Under the pieces are notes generated by a model, which was given only the letters and a program-made list of their open reading frames with translations, ran no database searches and was not told the DNA's origin. Made by a program: the position numbers and the translations under genes. A stretch of DNA of 64,000 nucleotides from Nocardia vinacea NBRC 16497 (GTDB lineage Bacteria; Actinomycetota; Actinomycetes; Mycobacteriales; Mycobacteriaceae). Positions within the stretch are counted from its first letter, which is position 1. Each line of letters begins with the position of its first letter. The stretch lies in the NCBI RefSeq assembly GCF_000308835.1, contig NZ_BAGN01000417.1:1-64000 (forward strand), in the 5' to 3' direction. Of the stretch, positions 9,022 through 18,009 are shown one piece after another.

Positions 9022-10223
9022 CGTCGGGCTCCGGGGATGAGAAGGTCGGTGAGTCCTGGAATAAGTGGTATGCCGGGCAGCCCTGGGACACCCGTGGCTG
9101 GCATCGGCTGCGGCAACGAGCCCGCGCCCATCGCCGCGCGCGCCGCAGCACCGAATAGATCACCGAATTGTGCACTGGCGCGGGAACATTCGGCTTGCGG
9201 TGCGTCGACGGTGGTGAGCAGCGCGCAGATCAGCGACATCGGGTCCGGGTAGTCCGGGATGATCAGATTCGCGGTCACCGACTTCGAGTACGGGTCGATG
9301 ATGTTGTAGAGATCATCCAGCGCGGTCGGCGCGATATGCAGGATCTGGGCGAGGTCGTCCTCCCGGTTCGCCAGCAGCGAGGTGATCCGAATCAGCGACG
9401 TGACATCGGAGTTCAGCGCGTCACGGTTGTCGGCGACGAGGCCGCGGATCTCGGGCAGCATCGCCTGGACCGCTTGTAGCGCGGCGTCGAGCTGAGTTCT
9501 GTTGTCGTTCAATATATTCGACACCCCGGCTAGCTGATCGACGAAGTTCCGGACCTGAGCATCGTTCGCCGCGAGCGCGGAAATCACCGTCTGCAGGTTC
9601 CGCACCGTGGCGAACAGGTCGGGTCCGCCCTCGGCCAGTGTCTGCATCGCCTTGGACAGGTTGACAAGTGTGTCGTTGAGCGTTTTGCCGTTGCCGCCGA
9701 GTGCTTTCGCGGTGGCGTCGGTGAATCGGGCCAAGGTGCCCGTAGGGTCGCCGGGTTTGGGCGCGAGCTGGGTGGCGAGGTCGGTGACCTGCTGCTTGAT
9801 CTGGTCGTATTCGACCGGGACGGCGGTGCGCTCGAGCGGGATGACAGCCCCGTCGCGCAGTTGCGGTTCTGTTCCTCGTTTCGGGACGAGCTGGATGTAG
9901 CGGCCCGACACCAATGTGGGGGCCACGATCGCGGCGTGGGTGTCGGCGCTCACCGGATGCGACGAATCGAAATGCATGGTGACGCGGACGCGATCGCCCA
10001 TCGGCGTGACGTCGTCGACCTCGCCGATCGGCACGCCGCGCAGCGCGACGCGGTCGCCGCGATAGAGGCCGACCGAGTTGGTGAAGTAGGCGGTGACCCG
10101 GACGGTCGCGTCGCGAGTCATCCACCAGGTGGCGCCGGTGGCGATGGTCGCCGCGACGATTAGGACGGCGAGAATCCGTCCGGGTACCGGGATGCGGGAC
10201 GCGCCCGCGCGCGGCGCCGCCAT
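9018..10223 (-). CDS. mceD: MceD, MCE-family substrate-binding subunit
   Basis: 401 residues with an N-terminal membrane anchor (ILAVLIVAATIATGATWWM), an MCE domain (VTAYFTNSVGLYRGDRVALRGVPIGEV), a helical barrel region and a Gly/Pro/Leu-rich tail. Its start overlaps the last base of the mceC stop codon, so the genes are coupled. The position fourth among mceA-F gives the name. Confidence 0.92.
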   Translation of the reverse strand: MAAPRAGASRIPVPGRILAVLIVAATIATGATWWMTRDATVRVTAYFTNSVGLYRGDRVALRGVPIGEVDDVTPMGDRVRVTMHFDSSHPVSADTHAAIVAPTLVSGRYIQLVPKRGTEPQLRDGAVIPLERTAVPVEYDQIKQQVTDLATQLAPKPGDPTGTLARFTDATAKALGGNGKTLNDTLVNLSKAMQTLAEGGPDLFATVRNLQTVISALAANDAQVRNFVDQLAGVSNILNDNRTQLDAALQAVQAMLPEIRGLVADNRDALNSDVTSLIRITSLLANREDDLAQILHIAPTALDDLYNIIDPYSKSVTANLIIPDYPDPMSLICALLTTVDAPQAECSRASAQFGDLFGAAARAAMGAGSLPQPMPATGVPGLPGIPLIPGLTDLLIPGARR

Positions 10224-11212
10224 CAGCGTCCTCCTCCGGGGCTGCCGGGCTGTTGCCCGTCGAGGTTGGCGGGAGCGATGTTGTGCAGCAGTACCCCGAA
10301 GAAGGGGCCACTCCCGACGACCTCACCGAGCTGGGTTACGAATGGTCTCAAGCCGGTGATCGCGGCGTTGATGTTGTCGTAGTTGGTGTTGAGCAGGCCC
10401 ACGACCCGGTCGAGTTCGGCCAGCATCGGTGCGAGTGTCTGCTTGGTGTCCCTGGCCAGTCCGTGCAGTTCGGTGCTGACGGCGCGAACGTTGACCAGCA
10501 GGGTGCGAATCGTGGCGGCGCGGTCGTTGAGTGCGGCGAACAGCGAACCGCCGTCGGTCAGCAGTGCGGTCAGGTTCTGATTTCGTTGCGCGAGAATGCC
10601 GGTCACCGATTGGGTGTGGTCGAGCAGATCCCGCACGGCTCCGTCGCGGGAGGCGATGGTCTCCGACAGTCGCGACACACCGTCGAGCGACGGCCGCAGA
10701 TTCTCCGGTAACGAGGTCAGCACCTTCGACAGGCTGTCGACAGCGTCGGTCAGTTGCTTTTTGTCGGTGCCGGCCAACCGAGTCGTGAGTTGGTTCAGCG
10801 ATTCGGTGATGTCGAAGCCGGAGGTGGTGTGGTCCAAAGGAATTCGGTCGCCGATCGCGCCGTCACCGTCGGGCCGCAGCTCGACGTAGCGGCGGCCGAG
10901 AGCCGTTTCGACTTTGATCGCCGCGGTGGTGCGGGTGCCGAGTTGCTGTCCGTGGGTGTCGACCCGCAGGGCGATGTCGACGTGGTCGCCGCTGAGTGCG
11001 ATGTGGTCGACCTTGCCCACCTCGATTCCCGAAATCTGCACGGCGTCACCGGTGTTCAGTCCGCTGGCGTCGGCGAACTCGGCCACGATCGTCCGGTGTC
11101 CCGGCCATCCGGGGATGCGCTCGTAGTTGAACAGGCCGACCAGCAAAGCGACCACGATGCCGGTGCCGACCAGTCCTATCTGGAGGGGGTTGCGTTCGGA
11201 GAACGATCTCAT
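10223..11212 (-). CDS. mceC: MceC, MCE-family substrate-binding subunit
   Basis: 329 residues. N-terminal anchor (IGLVGTGIVVALLVGLFNY) and MCE domain (TIVAEFADASGLNTGDAVQISGIEVGKVDHI), followed by helices and an HNIAPANLDGQQPG tail. It starts 7 bp after mceB and overlaps mceD by one base. Third MCE subunit of the operon. Confidence 0.92.
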   Translation of the reverse strand: MRSFSERNPLQIGLVGTGIVVALLVGLFNYERIPGWPGHRTIVAEFADASGLNTGDAVQISGIEVGKVDHIALSGDHVDIALRVDTHGQQLGTRTTAAIKVETALGRRYVELRPDGDGAIGDRIPLDHTTSGFDITESLNQLTTRLAGTDKKQLTDAVDSLSKVLTSLPENLRPSLDGVSRLSETIASRDGAVRDLLDHTQSVTGILAQRNQNLTALLTDGGSLFAALNDRAATIRTLLVNVRAVSTELHGLARDTKQTLAPMLAELDRVVGLLNTNYDNINAAITGLRPFVTQLGEVVGSGPFFGVLLHNIAPANLDGQQPGSPGGGR

Positions 11213-11219
11213 GGCGGTT

Positions 11220-12239
11220 TCACCTGCACCTTTCGGCCGGAGCGGTGAACATCGGTGTGTCCTGATAGCCGGTGCCGCCGATCGCCGGATACCGGATGGC
11301 GAGACCGCAGACGAAGAAGTTGACGAAGCTGCCGTAACTACTGGCGCGCCCCACCACGTTGTACGTGGTGGGCAGCTTCGCCAAAAGCAGTGACAGGGTG
11401 TCGGAATCGGCGTTGAGGTTGCCTGCCAAACGTTGCAGCTCGGCGATATCGGTGGCGATGGCGGGCCGGTTGTCCTGCAGGAGCCGCGCGGCCTCGGCGG
11501 TCCCGGCGTCGATACGTTCCAAGCCCGAGGTCAATGTGGCGCGGTCCGCGTCGAGACCGCTGACGACCTGTTGCAGGTCGACCACCAACTGGTCGAATTG
11601 CGTGCCGCGCTGCTGGATTACCCCGAGGGCGGCGGCGAGGCTGTCGATCGTGTCGCCGATGACCTGGTCGCGGTCGGCCAGCGTGTTGCCGAGTTCGCCG
11701 ATCTGCTCCACCAGGGTGGCGATGTTCTGTTCCTGGCCGTTGAGCACCGCGATCAGCGAGGCCGACAGCTTGTTCGTCTGGTCGGGATCCAGGCCCTGTA
11801 GCAGCGGCTTGAATCCATTGACCAAGCTGTCGATATCGAGTGCGGGTGCGGTCTGGGCGACCGGAATCGGATCGTCCTCCGAGCGCAACCCGGAGCGGTC
11901 GGGTTTGACGACCACCTCGAGATACCGGTCGCCGACCAGATTCTTGTACCGGACCGCGGCGGTGGAGCTGGTCCGCACCTCGATGTCACGGTCGACGGTG
12001 AAAACGACCTCGACGAGGTGATCGCGGGCAAAGTCCACCGACCTCACCTTGCCCACCGGGACACCGGCGATCTTCACGTCATTCCCGGACTTCATCCCCG
12101 AGACCGAGGTGAACAGCGCGCGGTAGGTGCGGGTCGGCACGAATCGCAACTCGCCGACGAGCACGACCAGCATGGCCGAAATGATCGAGGTGATCACTAG
12201 GAAGACCACCAACTTGATGCCTGCGTGGCGGGCGATCAT
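11220..12239 (-). CDS. mceB: MceB, MCE-family substrate-binding subunit
   Basis: 339 residues. Membrane anchor (LVVFLVITSIISAMLVVLVG), MCE domain (YRALFTSVSGMKSGNDVKIAGVPVGKVRSV), and the conserved C-terminal VGRASSYGSFVNFFVCGLAIRYP of MceB proteins. Its ATG overlaps the mceA stop codon by 4 bp. Confidence 0.93.
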   Translation of the reverse strand: MIARHAGIKLVVFLVITSIISAMLVVLVGELRFVPTRTYRALFTSVSGMKSGNDVKIAGVPVGKVRSVDFARDHLVEVVFTVDRDIEVRTSSTAAVRYKNLVGDRYLEVVVKPDRSGLRSEDDPIPVAQTAPALDIDSLVNGFKPLLQGLDPDQTNKLSASLIAVLNGQEQNIATLVEQIGELGNTLADRDQVIGDTIDSLAAALGVIQQRGTQFDQLVVDLQQVVSGLDADRATLTSGLERIDAGTAEAARLLQDNRPAIATDIAELQRLAGNLNADSDTLSLLLAKLPTTYNVVGRASSYGSFVNFFVCGLAIRYPAIGGTGYQDTPMFTAPAERCR

Positions 12240-13402
12240 CGGGTCAGTCCATAGATCAGTGCCGCGAACGGGTTGCCCAGCAGATCCTCCGGACCACGAA
12301 TCGGGCCGTAAACCGTTGTACCGGTGTTGAAGTCGGTGTGACCGGGGGCGGGGCCGTCCGGCGCGTACGGGTATCCATGGCAGGAGGGTGCATTATCGGC
12401 ACCGTTCACGGGCAGATCCTTGTCGTAGCGGTAGGGCGCGTCGCCCATCAGCAGGGTGCTCAGGATGTTCAGGCCCGGCCGTCCGCCGCCGAGCGCACGT
12501 TCGAGGATTTTGCGGTCCTGGTTGAGAGCCGAGAACAGACACGGGAACGACGGCGACTGTTCGGCGAGCACCCGAACGCTCGGTTCCAATCCTTCGACAG
12601 CGCCGATCAGCGGTGTGGCCGAAGCATCCGTGAATGCCTTGCCGGTATTGCCGAATTCGGTGAACGACAGCAGGAAGGCACTCAGGCTCGCTTGCTTCTC
12701 GACAATGGTGTTGCCGGTGGTCGACAGGTTCTGCAGTGTGGTCATGAAATCCGGTGTCGCGGCGGCCAAGGTGTCGAGATTGTCGGCGAGCAGCGGGACG
12801 TCGCGCCGCAGTGTCGGCATGGCCTCGTTGAACTGCCCGAGATAGCGATCCGTGGACACCATCAGGTCGCCGAATCGCGTGCCGTGCCCGCCCAGCGCCG
12901 TCCCGAGGGCGGTGAGCGTCGCGTTCAGCTTCTGCGGCTCAACCGTTTTCAGAACAGTCAGCAACGCGTCGAACACGTCGTTCACCTCGACGGGCACCTT
13001 CGAGCCGTCGATGACCGACCCCGCGGTCAGCGTCGTCGTCGCCGGTTGATCCGGCCAGACCAGCGTGACGAACTTGCGGCCGAACAGGGTGGTCGGCGCG
13101 ATCTCGGCACCGACGTTGGCCGGAATCCGGTGCGCCTGGCCAGGATTCAGATCTAACGTCAGCTTCGCGCGGTCGTTGTCGAAATCGACGGCGCTCACCC
13201 GCCCGATGACGACTCCGTGCACCTTGACATCGGATCCGGGCCCCATCAGCAGCCCGGCCCGATCCGCGACCAGATAGACGCGTGTGCTCGCGACGAATTC
13301 GCCACTGCAGGAAGCGATGGCACCCGTCCAGGCGAGGATGAAGGCGACCAGAGCACTGATTCCGAGCAGTAGGGCGCGGCGGCGGGAGACTTCGATGTTC
13401 AT
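12236..13402 (-). CDS. mceA: MceA, MCE-family substrate-binding subunit
   Basis: 388 residues from MNIEVSRRR; the start at 13402 overlaps the yrbEB stop by 4 bp, and sequence further upstream is a shadow. It has an N-terminal membrane anchor, an MCE domain (TRVYLVADRAGLLMGPGSDVKVHGVVIGRV), a long alpha-helical region, and the conserved CHGYPYAPDG segment near the C-terminus. First of the six MCE proteins. Confidence 0.92.
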   Translation of the reverse strand: MNIEVSRRRALLLGISALVAFILAWTGAIASCSGEFVASTRVYLVADRAGLLMGPGSDVKVHGVVIGRVSAVDFDNDRAKLTLDLNPGQAHRIPANVGAEIAPTTLFGRKFVTLVWPDQPATTTLTAGSVIDGSKVPVEVNDVFDALLTVLKTVEPQKLNATLTALGTALGGHGTRFGDLMVSTDRYLGQFNEAMPTLRRDVPLLADNLDTLAAATPDFMTTLQNLSTTGNTIVEKQASLSAFLLSFTEFGNTGKAFTDASATPLIGAVEGLEPSVRVLAEQSPSFPCLFSALNQDRKILERALGGGRPGLNILSTLLMGDAPYRYDKDLPVNGADNAPSCHGYPYAPDGPAPGHTDFNTGTTVYGPIRGPEDLLGNPFAALIYGLTR

Positions 13403-14298
13403 CCGGACACCCGCACCGTCGAGTGGACACCGCCGTAGACCGCCACGCCGATGATCAGGTCGACGATCATGATCGCGATCAACGAGGTGCGCACCGCCCG
13501 GCCGACCGCCACCCCCACCCCGGCGGGACCACCGGCGGCGTGGTAGCCGTGGTAGCAGTGCACCGACATGATGATCACCGAGAACACAATGACTTTCACC
13601 AGTGACCACAGCACGTCGCTCGGTACGAGAAAGACGTTGAAGTAGTGCTCGTAGGTGCCCGGCGACTGCCCGGACAGCACAATGCTGACGAACTGGGTCG
13701 ATGCGTAGCCCATGAACAGCGCGATGCCGTACAGCGGCATGATTGCGATCAGTCCGGCCAGGATGCGGGTCGTGACCAGATAGGGAACCGCGGGAATCGA
13801 CATCACCTCGAGTGCGTCGATCTCCTCACTCACGCGCATCGCGCCGAGTTGCGCGGTGAATCCGGCACCGACGGTCGCGGTCAACGCGACCCCCGCGACC
13901 ACCGGAATCGCCTCGCGGGTATTGAAGAACGCGGAAATGAACCCCGACATCGCCTCGACGCCGACCCGGCCCAGCGAGTTGCTGCCTTGCTGGCCGACCT
14001 CGTAACCGGCTGCGGCGGTGAGGAATCCGACGATGACGACGGTTCCGCCGATGACTGCCAGCGCGCCGGTACCGAGGCTCACCTCGGCGATGAGGCGGAC
14101 CACTTCACCGCGGTAGCGGCGAAGCGTGCGCGGAATCCAGCCGATTCCGTGCAAATGAAAAGACAGTTGGTGGCCGAGGCCGCCGACCGCGTCGACGGGA
14201 CGGTTCGCGGTCGCGGTGAGCCGACGTCCCCATGGCTTCTGGCGGAGTAGCTCGATCGCGCCCGGCTCCCTGCTGGTGGTCATATCGATCCCGTTCAT
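13399..14298 (-). CDS. yrbEB: YrbEB, MlaE-family ABC permease of the Mce transporter
   Basis: 299 residues. The ATG at 14298 overlaps the yrbEA stop (ATGA). MlaE-type integral membrane permease with several hydrophobic helices and the conserved EEIDALEVMSIPAVPYLVTTRILA loop that contacts the shared MceG/MlaF ATPase. Together with YrbEA it forms the membrane channel. The ATPase itself is not encoded here, which is usual. Confidence 0.92.
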   Translation of the reverse strand: MNGIDMTTSREPGAIELLRQKPWGRRLTATANRPVDAVGGLGHQLSFHLHGIGWIPRTLRRYRGEVVRLIAEVSLGTGALAVIGGTVVIVGFLTAAAGYEVGQQGSNSLGRVGVEAMSGFISAFFNTREAIPVVAGVALTATVGAGFTAQLGAMRVSEEIDALEVMSIPAVPYLVTTRILAGLIAIMPLYGIALFMGYASTQFVSIVLSGQSPGTYEHYFNVFLVPSDVLWSLVKVIVFSVIIMSVHCYHGYHAAGGPAGVGVAVGRAVRTSLIAIMIVDLIIGVAVYGGVHSTVRVSG

Positions 14299-15095
14299 TG
14301 CAGCCACAGCGTGGTGATGATGGAGTTGGCCAGGAAGAGCAGGACGAAGCTGAAGACGACGGTCTGATTGACGGCGTCGCCGACCCCCTTCGGCCCGCCC
14401 TTGGCGTGCAGCCCCAGATGGCAGGCGACCAGTGCGGCCAACAGCCCGAACACCCCGGCCTTGAGCTCACTGACCAGCAGATCCGGTATCCCGGTCAGCA
14501 GCGGAATCGCAGTGATGAACTGCCCCGGAGTCGCGCCTTGCAGATAGACGGCGTAGAGGTAGCCACCGGTCAAACCGACCGCCGTCACGAGCCCGTTGAG
14601 GAATAACGCGACCGTCGTGGAGGCGAGTACCCGCGGCACGACCAGCCGTTGAATCGGATCGATCCCGAGCACCCGCATCGCGTCGATCTCCTCGCGGATG
14701 GTGCGGGCGCCGAGATCCGCGCAGATCGCCGTGGCACCCGCCCCGGCGACGACCAAAACCGTTGCGACCGGACCGATTTCGCGAATTACTGCGATACCGG
14801 CACCGGCGCCGGACAGATCGATGGCGCCGATCTCGTTGAGCAGCACGTTGATCTGGAAGATCACCATCACACAGAACGGGATCGCGATCAGCAAAGTCGG
14901 CAAGATCGAGACACTGGCGATGAACCATGCCTGGTGCACGAATTCCCGGAATTGGAAGGGCCGCCGCGGCAGCATCCGCCCGGTATCCAGAACGGTGGCG
15001 AAGAACTCCCCCACCGCGCGCGGGGCGACCGCTGCCGCGGACAGCATCCCGTCCCATCGCCCGCGCGAGGAGATCTCGCTGCCGGTGTCCACCAT
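14295..15095 (-). CDS. yrbEA: YrbEA, MlaE-family ABC permease of the Mce transporter
   Basis: 266 residues with GGAAGG before the ATG. Multi-pass permease with the conserved REEIDAMRVLGIDPIQRLVVPRVLA motif, followed by TVALFLNGLVTAVGLTGGYL. First permease gene of the mce unit, 49 bp after the DUF169 gene on the same strand, so the mce genes are probably co-transcribed with the enzymes upstream. Confidence 0.92.
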   Translation of the reverse strand: MVDTGSEISSRGRWDGMLSAAAVAPRAVGEFFATVLDTGRMLPRRPFQFREFVHQAWFIASVSILPTLLIAIPFCVMVIFQINVLLNEIGAIDLSGAGAGIAVIREIGPVATVLVVAGAGATAICADLGARTIREEIDAMRVLGIDPIQRLVVPRVLASTTVALFLNGLVTAVGLTGGYLYAVYLQGATPGQFITAIPLLTGIPDLLVSELKAGVFGLLAALVACHLGLHAKGGPKGVGDAVNQTVVFSFVLLFLANSIITTLWLQ

Positions 15096-15144
15096 CGTCG
15101 AACCTTCCGATTATTCGAAAATCACTGACCGGGAAATCCGACGT

Positions 15145-15822
15145 TCACGTCAGGGAGAAATTGCTGGCCATATCGGCGGCCGCGAACTCGCTCACGGCGC
15201 GGTCCGCGGCCGTGGACGCTTCCAGCCGCTCGATGATCGATGCGAGCTCACCGACCGGAAGCGCACAGGTCAACTCGTCCTCAGGGAGGTTGGTCCGCGT
15301 CCGGCTGACCGCGCAGCCAGGGCTCACCGCGACCTGCCCGGCGTGGGCCAGGGGGACGATCACGCATTGCGGCTTGCGCGCCAAGGTGAGATCGGGGACG
15401 GCGCCGAGCAGAGTCATCAACGCGGTCGGCGAGAGCTTTACCAGGATCACGTCCGGGCTTTCCGCCTCGGCCAGCGGTTGATAGGTGATCGAGGACGGGC
15501 GGAACGGCAATGCCGCGGCGGCCATCAGGTCGGCCTCACCGACCCAGCCGCTGCCCACCAGCGCGGCGGTGTCCGCGCCCGCGGCGGCCTGTTCGAGCGG
15601 GATCAGCCCGTGGGTGTAGCTGCCGACGCTGCAATGCGCGTGATCGGCCGCGACGGTGTCGAGGCGTAGCTGCTGCGCCGGCGTCCAGAAGCAGCATCCG
15701 GCCGGTTGCGCCGGGACCGGACCGGGCGCATTCGTGGTGGCATCGAAGCTCACCGCGACGGGTGTTTCGGTAAGGCCGAGAAGCTCGGACAATCGGCGGG
15801 CCGATACGGCGAATGTACTCAT
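15145..15822 (-). CDS. DUF169-family protein
   Basis: 225 residues. Conserved DUF169 features: an early PVAVSF segment, paired cysteines CCFW at 43-44, HCSVGSYTHGLIPL, and a C-terminal CAVSRTRTNLPEDELTCALP. The family has no established function; the conserved cysteines suggest a metal or cofactor. It lies between the linalool dehydratase-like gene and yrbEA with small gaps, so it is part of the same catabolic-uptake gene row. Confidence 0.75.
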   Translation of the reverse strand: MSTFAVSARRLSELLGLTETPVAVSFDATTNAPGPVPAQPAGCCFWTPAQQLRLDTVAADHAHCSVGSYTHGLIPLEQAAAGADTAALVGSGWVGEADLMAAAALPFRPSSITYQPLAEAESPDVILVKLSPTALMTLLGAVPDLTLARKPQCVIVPLAHAGQVAVSPGCAVSRTRTNLPEDELTCALPVGELASIIERLEASTAADRAVSEFAAADMASNFSLT

Positions 15823-15857
15823 GCGTGGGGCCTTTCAGGGGTGTCAGGAAACGGTGA

Positions 15858-17438
15858 TCACGCGTAGGTCAGGCGGATCCGGTGGGTGTCGATGTCGAGG
15901 TCGATCGCCACCGCACCGGGTTGTGATCGGCGCCAGGTGTCGTTGGGGCGGTCGTCGACTTCCAGCGAGATCGTCGCGTCGTGCGGCAGGTTGTCGACGG
16001 TGAAAGAAGTCGGGGTTCCCCGTCGTGACGGTGTCGCCGCGAAAGTATCGATTTCGAGCACGCGGCGCCGAATGTCGTTGTGGGTGCGCCGAATACCGAT
16101 CAGCGGGTAGTCGAGACCGCGCACCGTCGGTTCGTCGTACATGGTGGTGTTCGGGGAGTTGAAAACCCGGGACCAGGCGCCGGGTTCCGCGCATTCGATC
16201 ATCATCATGGTGGCGTTGATCTGGCCGCGAGGCCATTGCTCACCCAGCCCGCACCAGAACGCGAAGCGGCTGTCATCTTCGCCGAAATACCTTGGCTCGA
16301 ACTGACTTTCGGACACCGCACGCAAGCGTTCCCAGGTTGTGGTGTCACCGATTTCGCGGGCCATCCACAGACCGATGGACAACATCTGCGGGTCATCGGC
16401 CAACTGGACGACCGGCACCTTGGGGTTGTTCCAGCCCAACTGGCGCATCGCCGATTCATACAGCTCGATCCCGAGTTCGGGATCCTGCGGATAGATGTAG
16501 TGCACAAGGGTGAGCGCGCTGTAGCCGTTTACCGGCCCAGGGAAGGTCATCGTCGCGTTTTCGATCGGATCGTAGAAGAGCGCCACCCAATCGATGCGGC
16601 CTTGCCGGTCACGTCCCATGTAGTGCTTCTTGGCGAACGCGATCCAATCCAGAAACGGCTCGTTGAGCGAGGTGTGCAGTACCGCGTCGTACATCTTGAG
16701 GCCCAGACCGGCCGCGGTCACACAGAACGGCCAGATCTTGGTGTTCTCGCAGTGCGGTCCCTGAGGCCGCGCCGCCATCTGATCGGAGATGAACTTTGCC
16801 ATCCGCCGGTGTGTCCAGGTGAATTTGCGGTTCTGGTACCCGGAAACCTCGAATGGAGTGGTTTGGGTCGGCTGTCCCGACACGTAGTGGCGCATGCCCA
16901 GCAGCAGATTGAGCCAGCCACGATAGAAGAGGTTCCCGTCACAGCCCACCGGGTCCGGCTGCAGTCCCCATGGTTCGACGCCGTTGCCGGTCCAGCCGGG
17001 CAGGGCATACCGGCCACGCAGGTGCTCGGGTACAACCATCAACCATTCAGGGGGATATTTGTCGACATTGGGGTCGGGCCCGATGAGGGTGTTCCAATCG
17101 ATACCGCCCCAGAAGGTGACGTAGCGGCGCGCCAGTTCATCGAGGATGCGGGTATAGCCCTCCCGCCACGCCGGAGTCGCTTCCACCATCATGGGCAGCA
17201 CGTAGCCCATCTCGGCAAGGTCGAAGCGCGGGAACGCGCACATCGGCGGCTCACTGTAGCGATCCCACCACGGATGCGGCTCGCCCTGATCAGACCAGTC
17301 GTCGTCGGTCGTGGACTTGTCCCACATGAACCTCAGCCAGCCCACCGATCGGTCGTTGAGTCCCGCCGCAGCGGTTGTCGTCGTCATCACATGGGTTGCG
17401 GGTGTCGGGGTCATCGGCGTTACTGCCAGCTGTGTCAT
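15858..17438 (-). CDS. Linalool dehydratase/isomerase-like (Ldi-domain) protein
   Basis: 526 residues from MTQLAVTP; the in-frame sequence upstream overlaps the neighbouring gene and is a shadow. The central part matches the alpha6/alpha6-barrel Ldi domain family (TFWGGIDWNTLIGPDPN, PGWTGNGVEPWGLQPDPVGCDGNLFYRGW split by family numbering, HCENTKIWPFC). The founding member, from Castellaniella defragrans, hydrates myrcene and isomerises linalool/geraniol. That enzyme is periplasmic and relies on cysteines; here Cys residues occur in PVGCDGN and HCENTKIWPFC, but no signal peptide is evident. Its gene starts one base after the SCP2-like gene. I infer a role in alcohol dehydration or isomerisation of an imported isoprenoid. 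Confidence 0.75.
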   Translation of the reverse strand: MTQLAVTPMTPTPATHVMTTTTAAAGLNDRSVGWLRFMWDKSTTDDDWSDQGEPHPWWDRYSEPPMCAFPRFDLAEMGYVLPMMVEATPAWREGYTRILDELARRYVTFWGGIDWNTLIGPDPNVDKYPPEWLMVVPEHLRGRYALPGWTGNGVEPWGLQPDPVGCDGNLFYRGWLNLLLGMRHYVSGQPTQTTPFEVSGYQNRKFTWTHRRMAKFISDQMAARPQGPHCENTKIWPFCVTAAGLGLKMYDAVLHTSLNEPFLDWIAFAKKHYMGRDRQGRIDWVALFYDPIENATMTFPGPVNGYSALTLVHYIYPQDPELGIELYESAMRQLGWNNPKVPVVQLADDPQMLSIGLWMAREIGDTTTWERLRAVSESQFEPRYFGEDDSRFAFWCGLGEQWPRGQINATMMMIECAEPGAWSRVFNSPNTTMYDEPTVRGLDYPLIGIRRTHNDIRRRVLEIDTFAATPSRRGTPTSFTVDNLPHDATISLEVDDRPNDTWRRSQPGAVAIDLDIDTHRIRLTYA

Positions 17439-17439
17439 C

Positions 17440-18006
17440 TCATGGCTCCGGCATAGGTTCGTCGGTGGTGGCACGAACCATCCACAACGTGGACCTGGCT
17501 TTCCAGGCGGCCTTCCACTCGGGATCCAGGCGCACGACCGCAGGCTCGATGAGGATGGTCTCGTCCCCGCTCGCAGCGGGGTCGTGGGCAACGTAGGCAT
17601 CGGGGATCCGGTGGCGGGGTCCACTCGTGCGCCCGATCTTGATGAACTTCCGAGTAAGGCCGAAGAACCACAGCAGTACGAACGCACTGCCGTTGATCTC
17701 GACTGTGCCCTGGTGATTTGCTTCGACCAGCTTGTCGACCGCCCTCGGGGAACTGAGAATGCGCAGTGCTTGCCGACTCGAGCCGATGTGCACCGCGCAG
17801 TCCGCCGCGGCGGCATGGCCGGAATGTGATGTCGCCCGGCGCAATTGCGTGTCGAAGATCCAGTGCCGGGCGACCCGGTCACCAGCGGACATCTCGAAGG
17901 TCAGCGAGCGGGTTATCTGCGACCGCACAGAGGGCATGAACCGGGATCCCCGGGCGATGCACTGCCCGAGAAACCACAGCAGCAGGCGCATGGCCGCGTT
18001 CGACAT
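17440..18006 (-). CDS. SCP2-like sterol-carrier-type protein (tentative)
   Basis: 188 residues. The middle part (ADCAVHIGSSRQALRILSSPRAVDKLVEANHQGTVEINGSAFVLLWFFGL in pieces) resembles an SCP2-type lipid-binding fold, where a helix ending in KLVEA is followed by a strand with G-x-V-x-x-x-G. The family assignment is my inference from pattern only. It sits between the alpha/beta hydrolase (4-bp gap) and the Ldi-like gene (1-bp gap), so all are in one operon. A cytosolic lipid-carrier role would fit the context. Confidence 0.5.
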   Translation of the reverse strand: MSNAAMRLLLWFLGQCIARGSRFMPSVRSQITRSLTFEMSAGDRVARHWIFDTQLRRATSHSGHAAAADCAVHIGSSRQALRILSSPRAVDKLVEANHQGTVEINGSAFVLLWFFGLTRKFIKIGRTSGPRHRIPDAYVAHDPAASGDETILIEPAVVRLDPEWKAAWKARSTLWMVRATTDEPMPEP

Positions 18007-18009
18007 CGG

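Noticed and set aside
6431..9175. 914-codon minus-strand frame suggesting a giant fusion
   Set aside because: Only the part from 7900 is MceF; the upstream part is a shadow of MceE and MceD in other frames.
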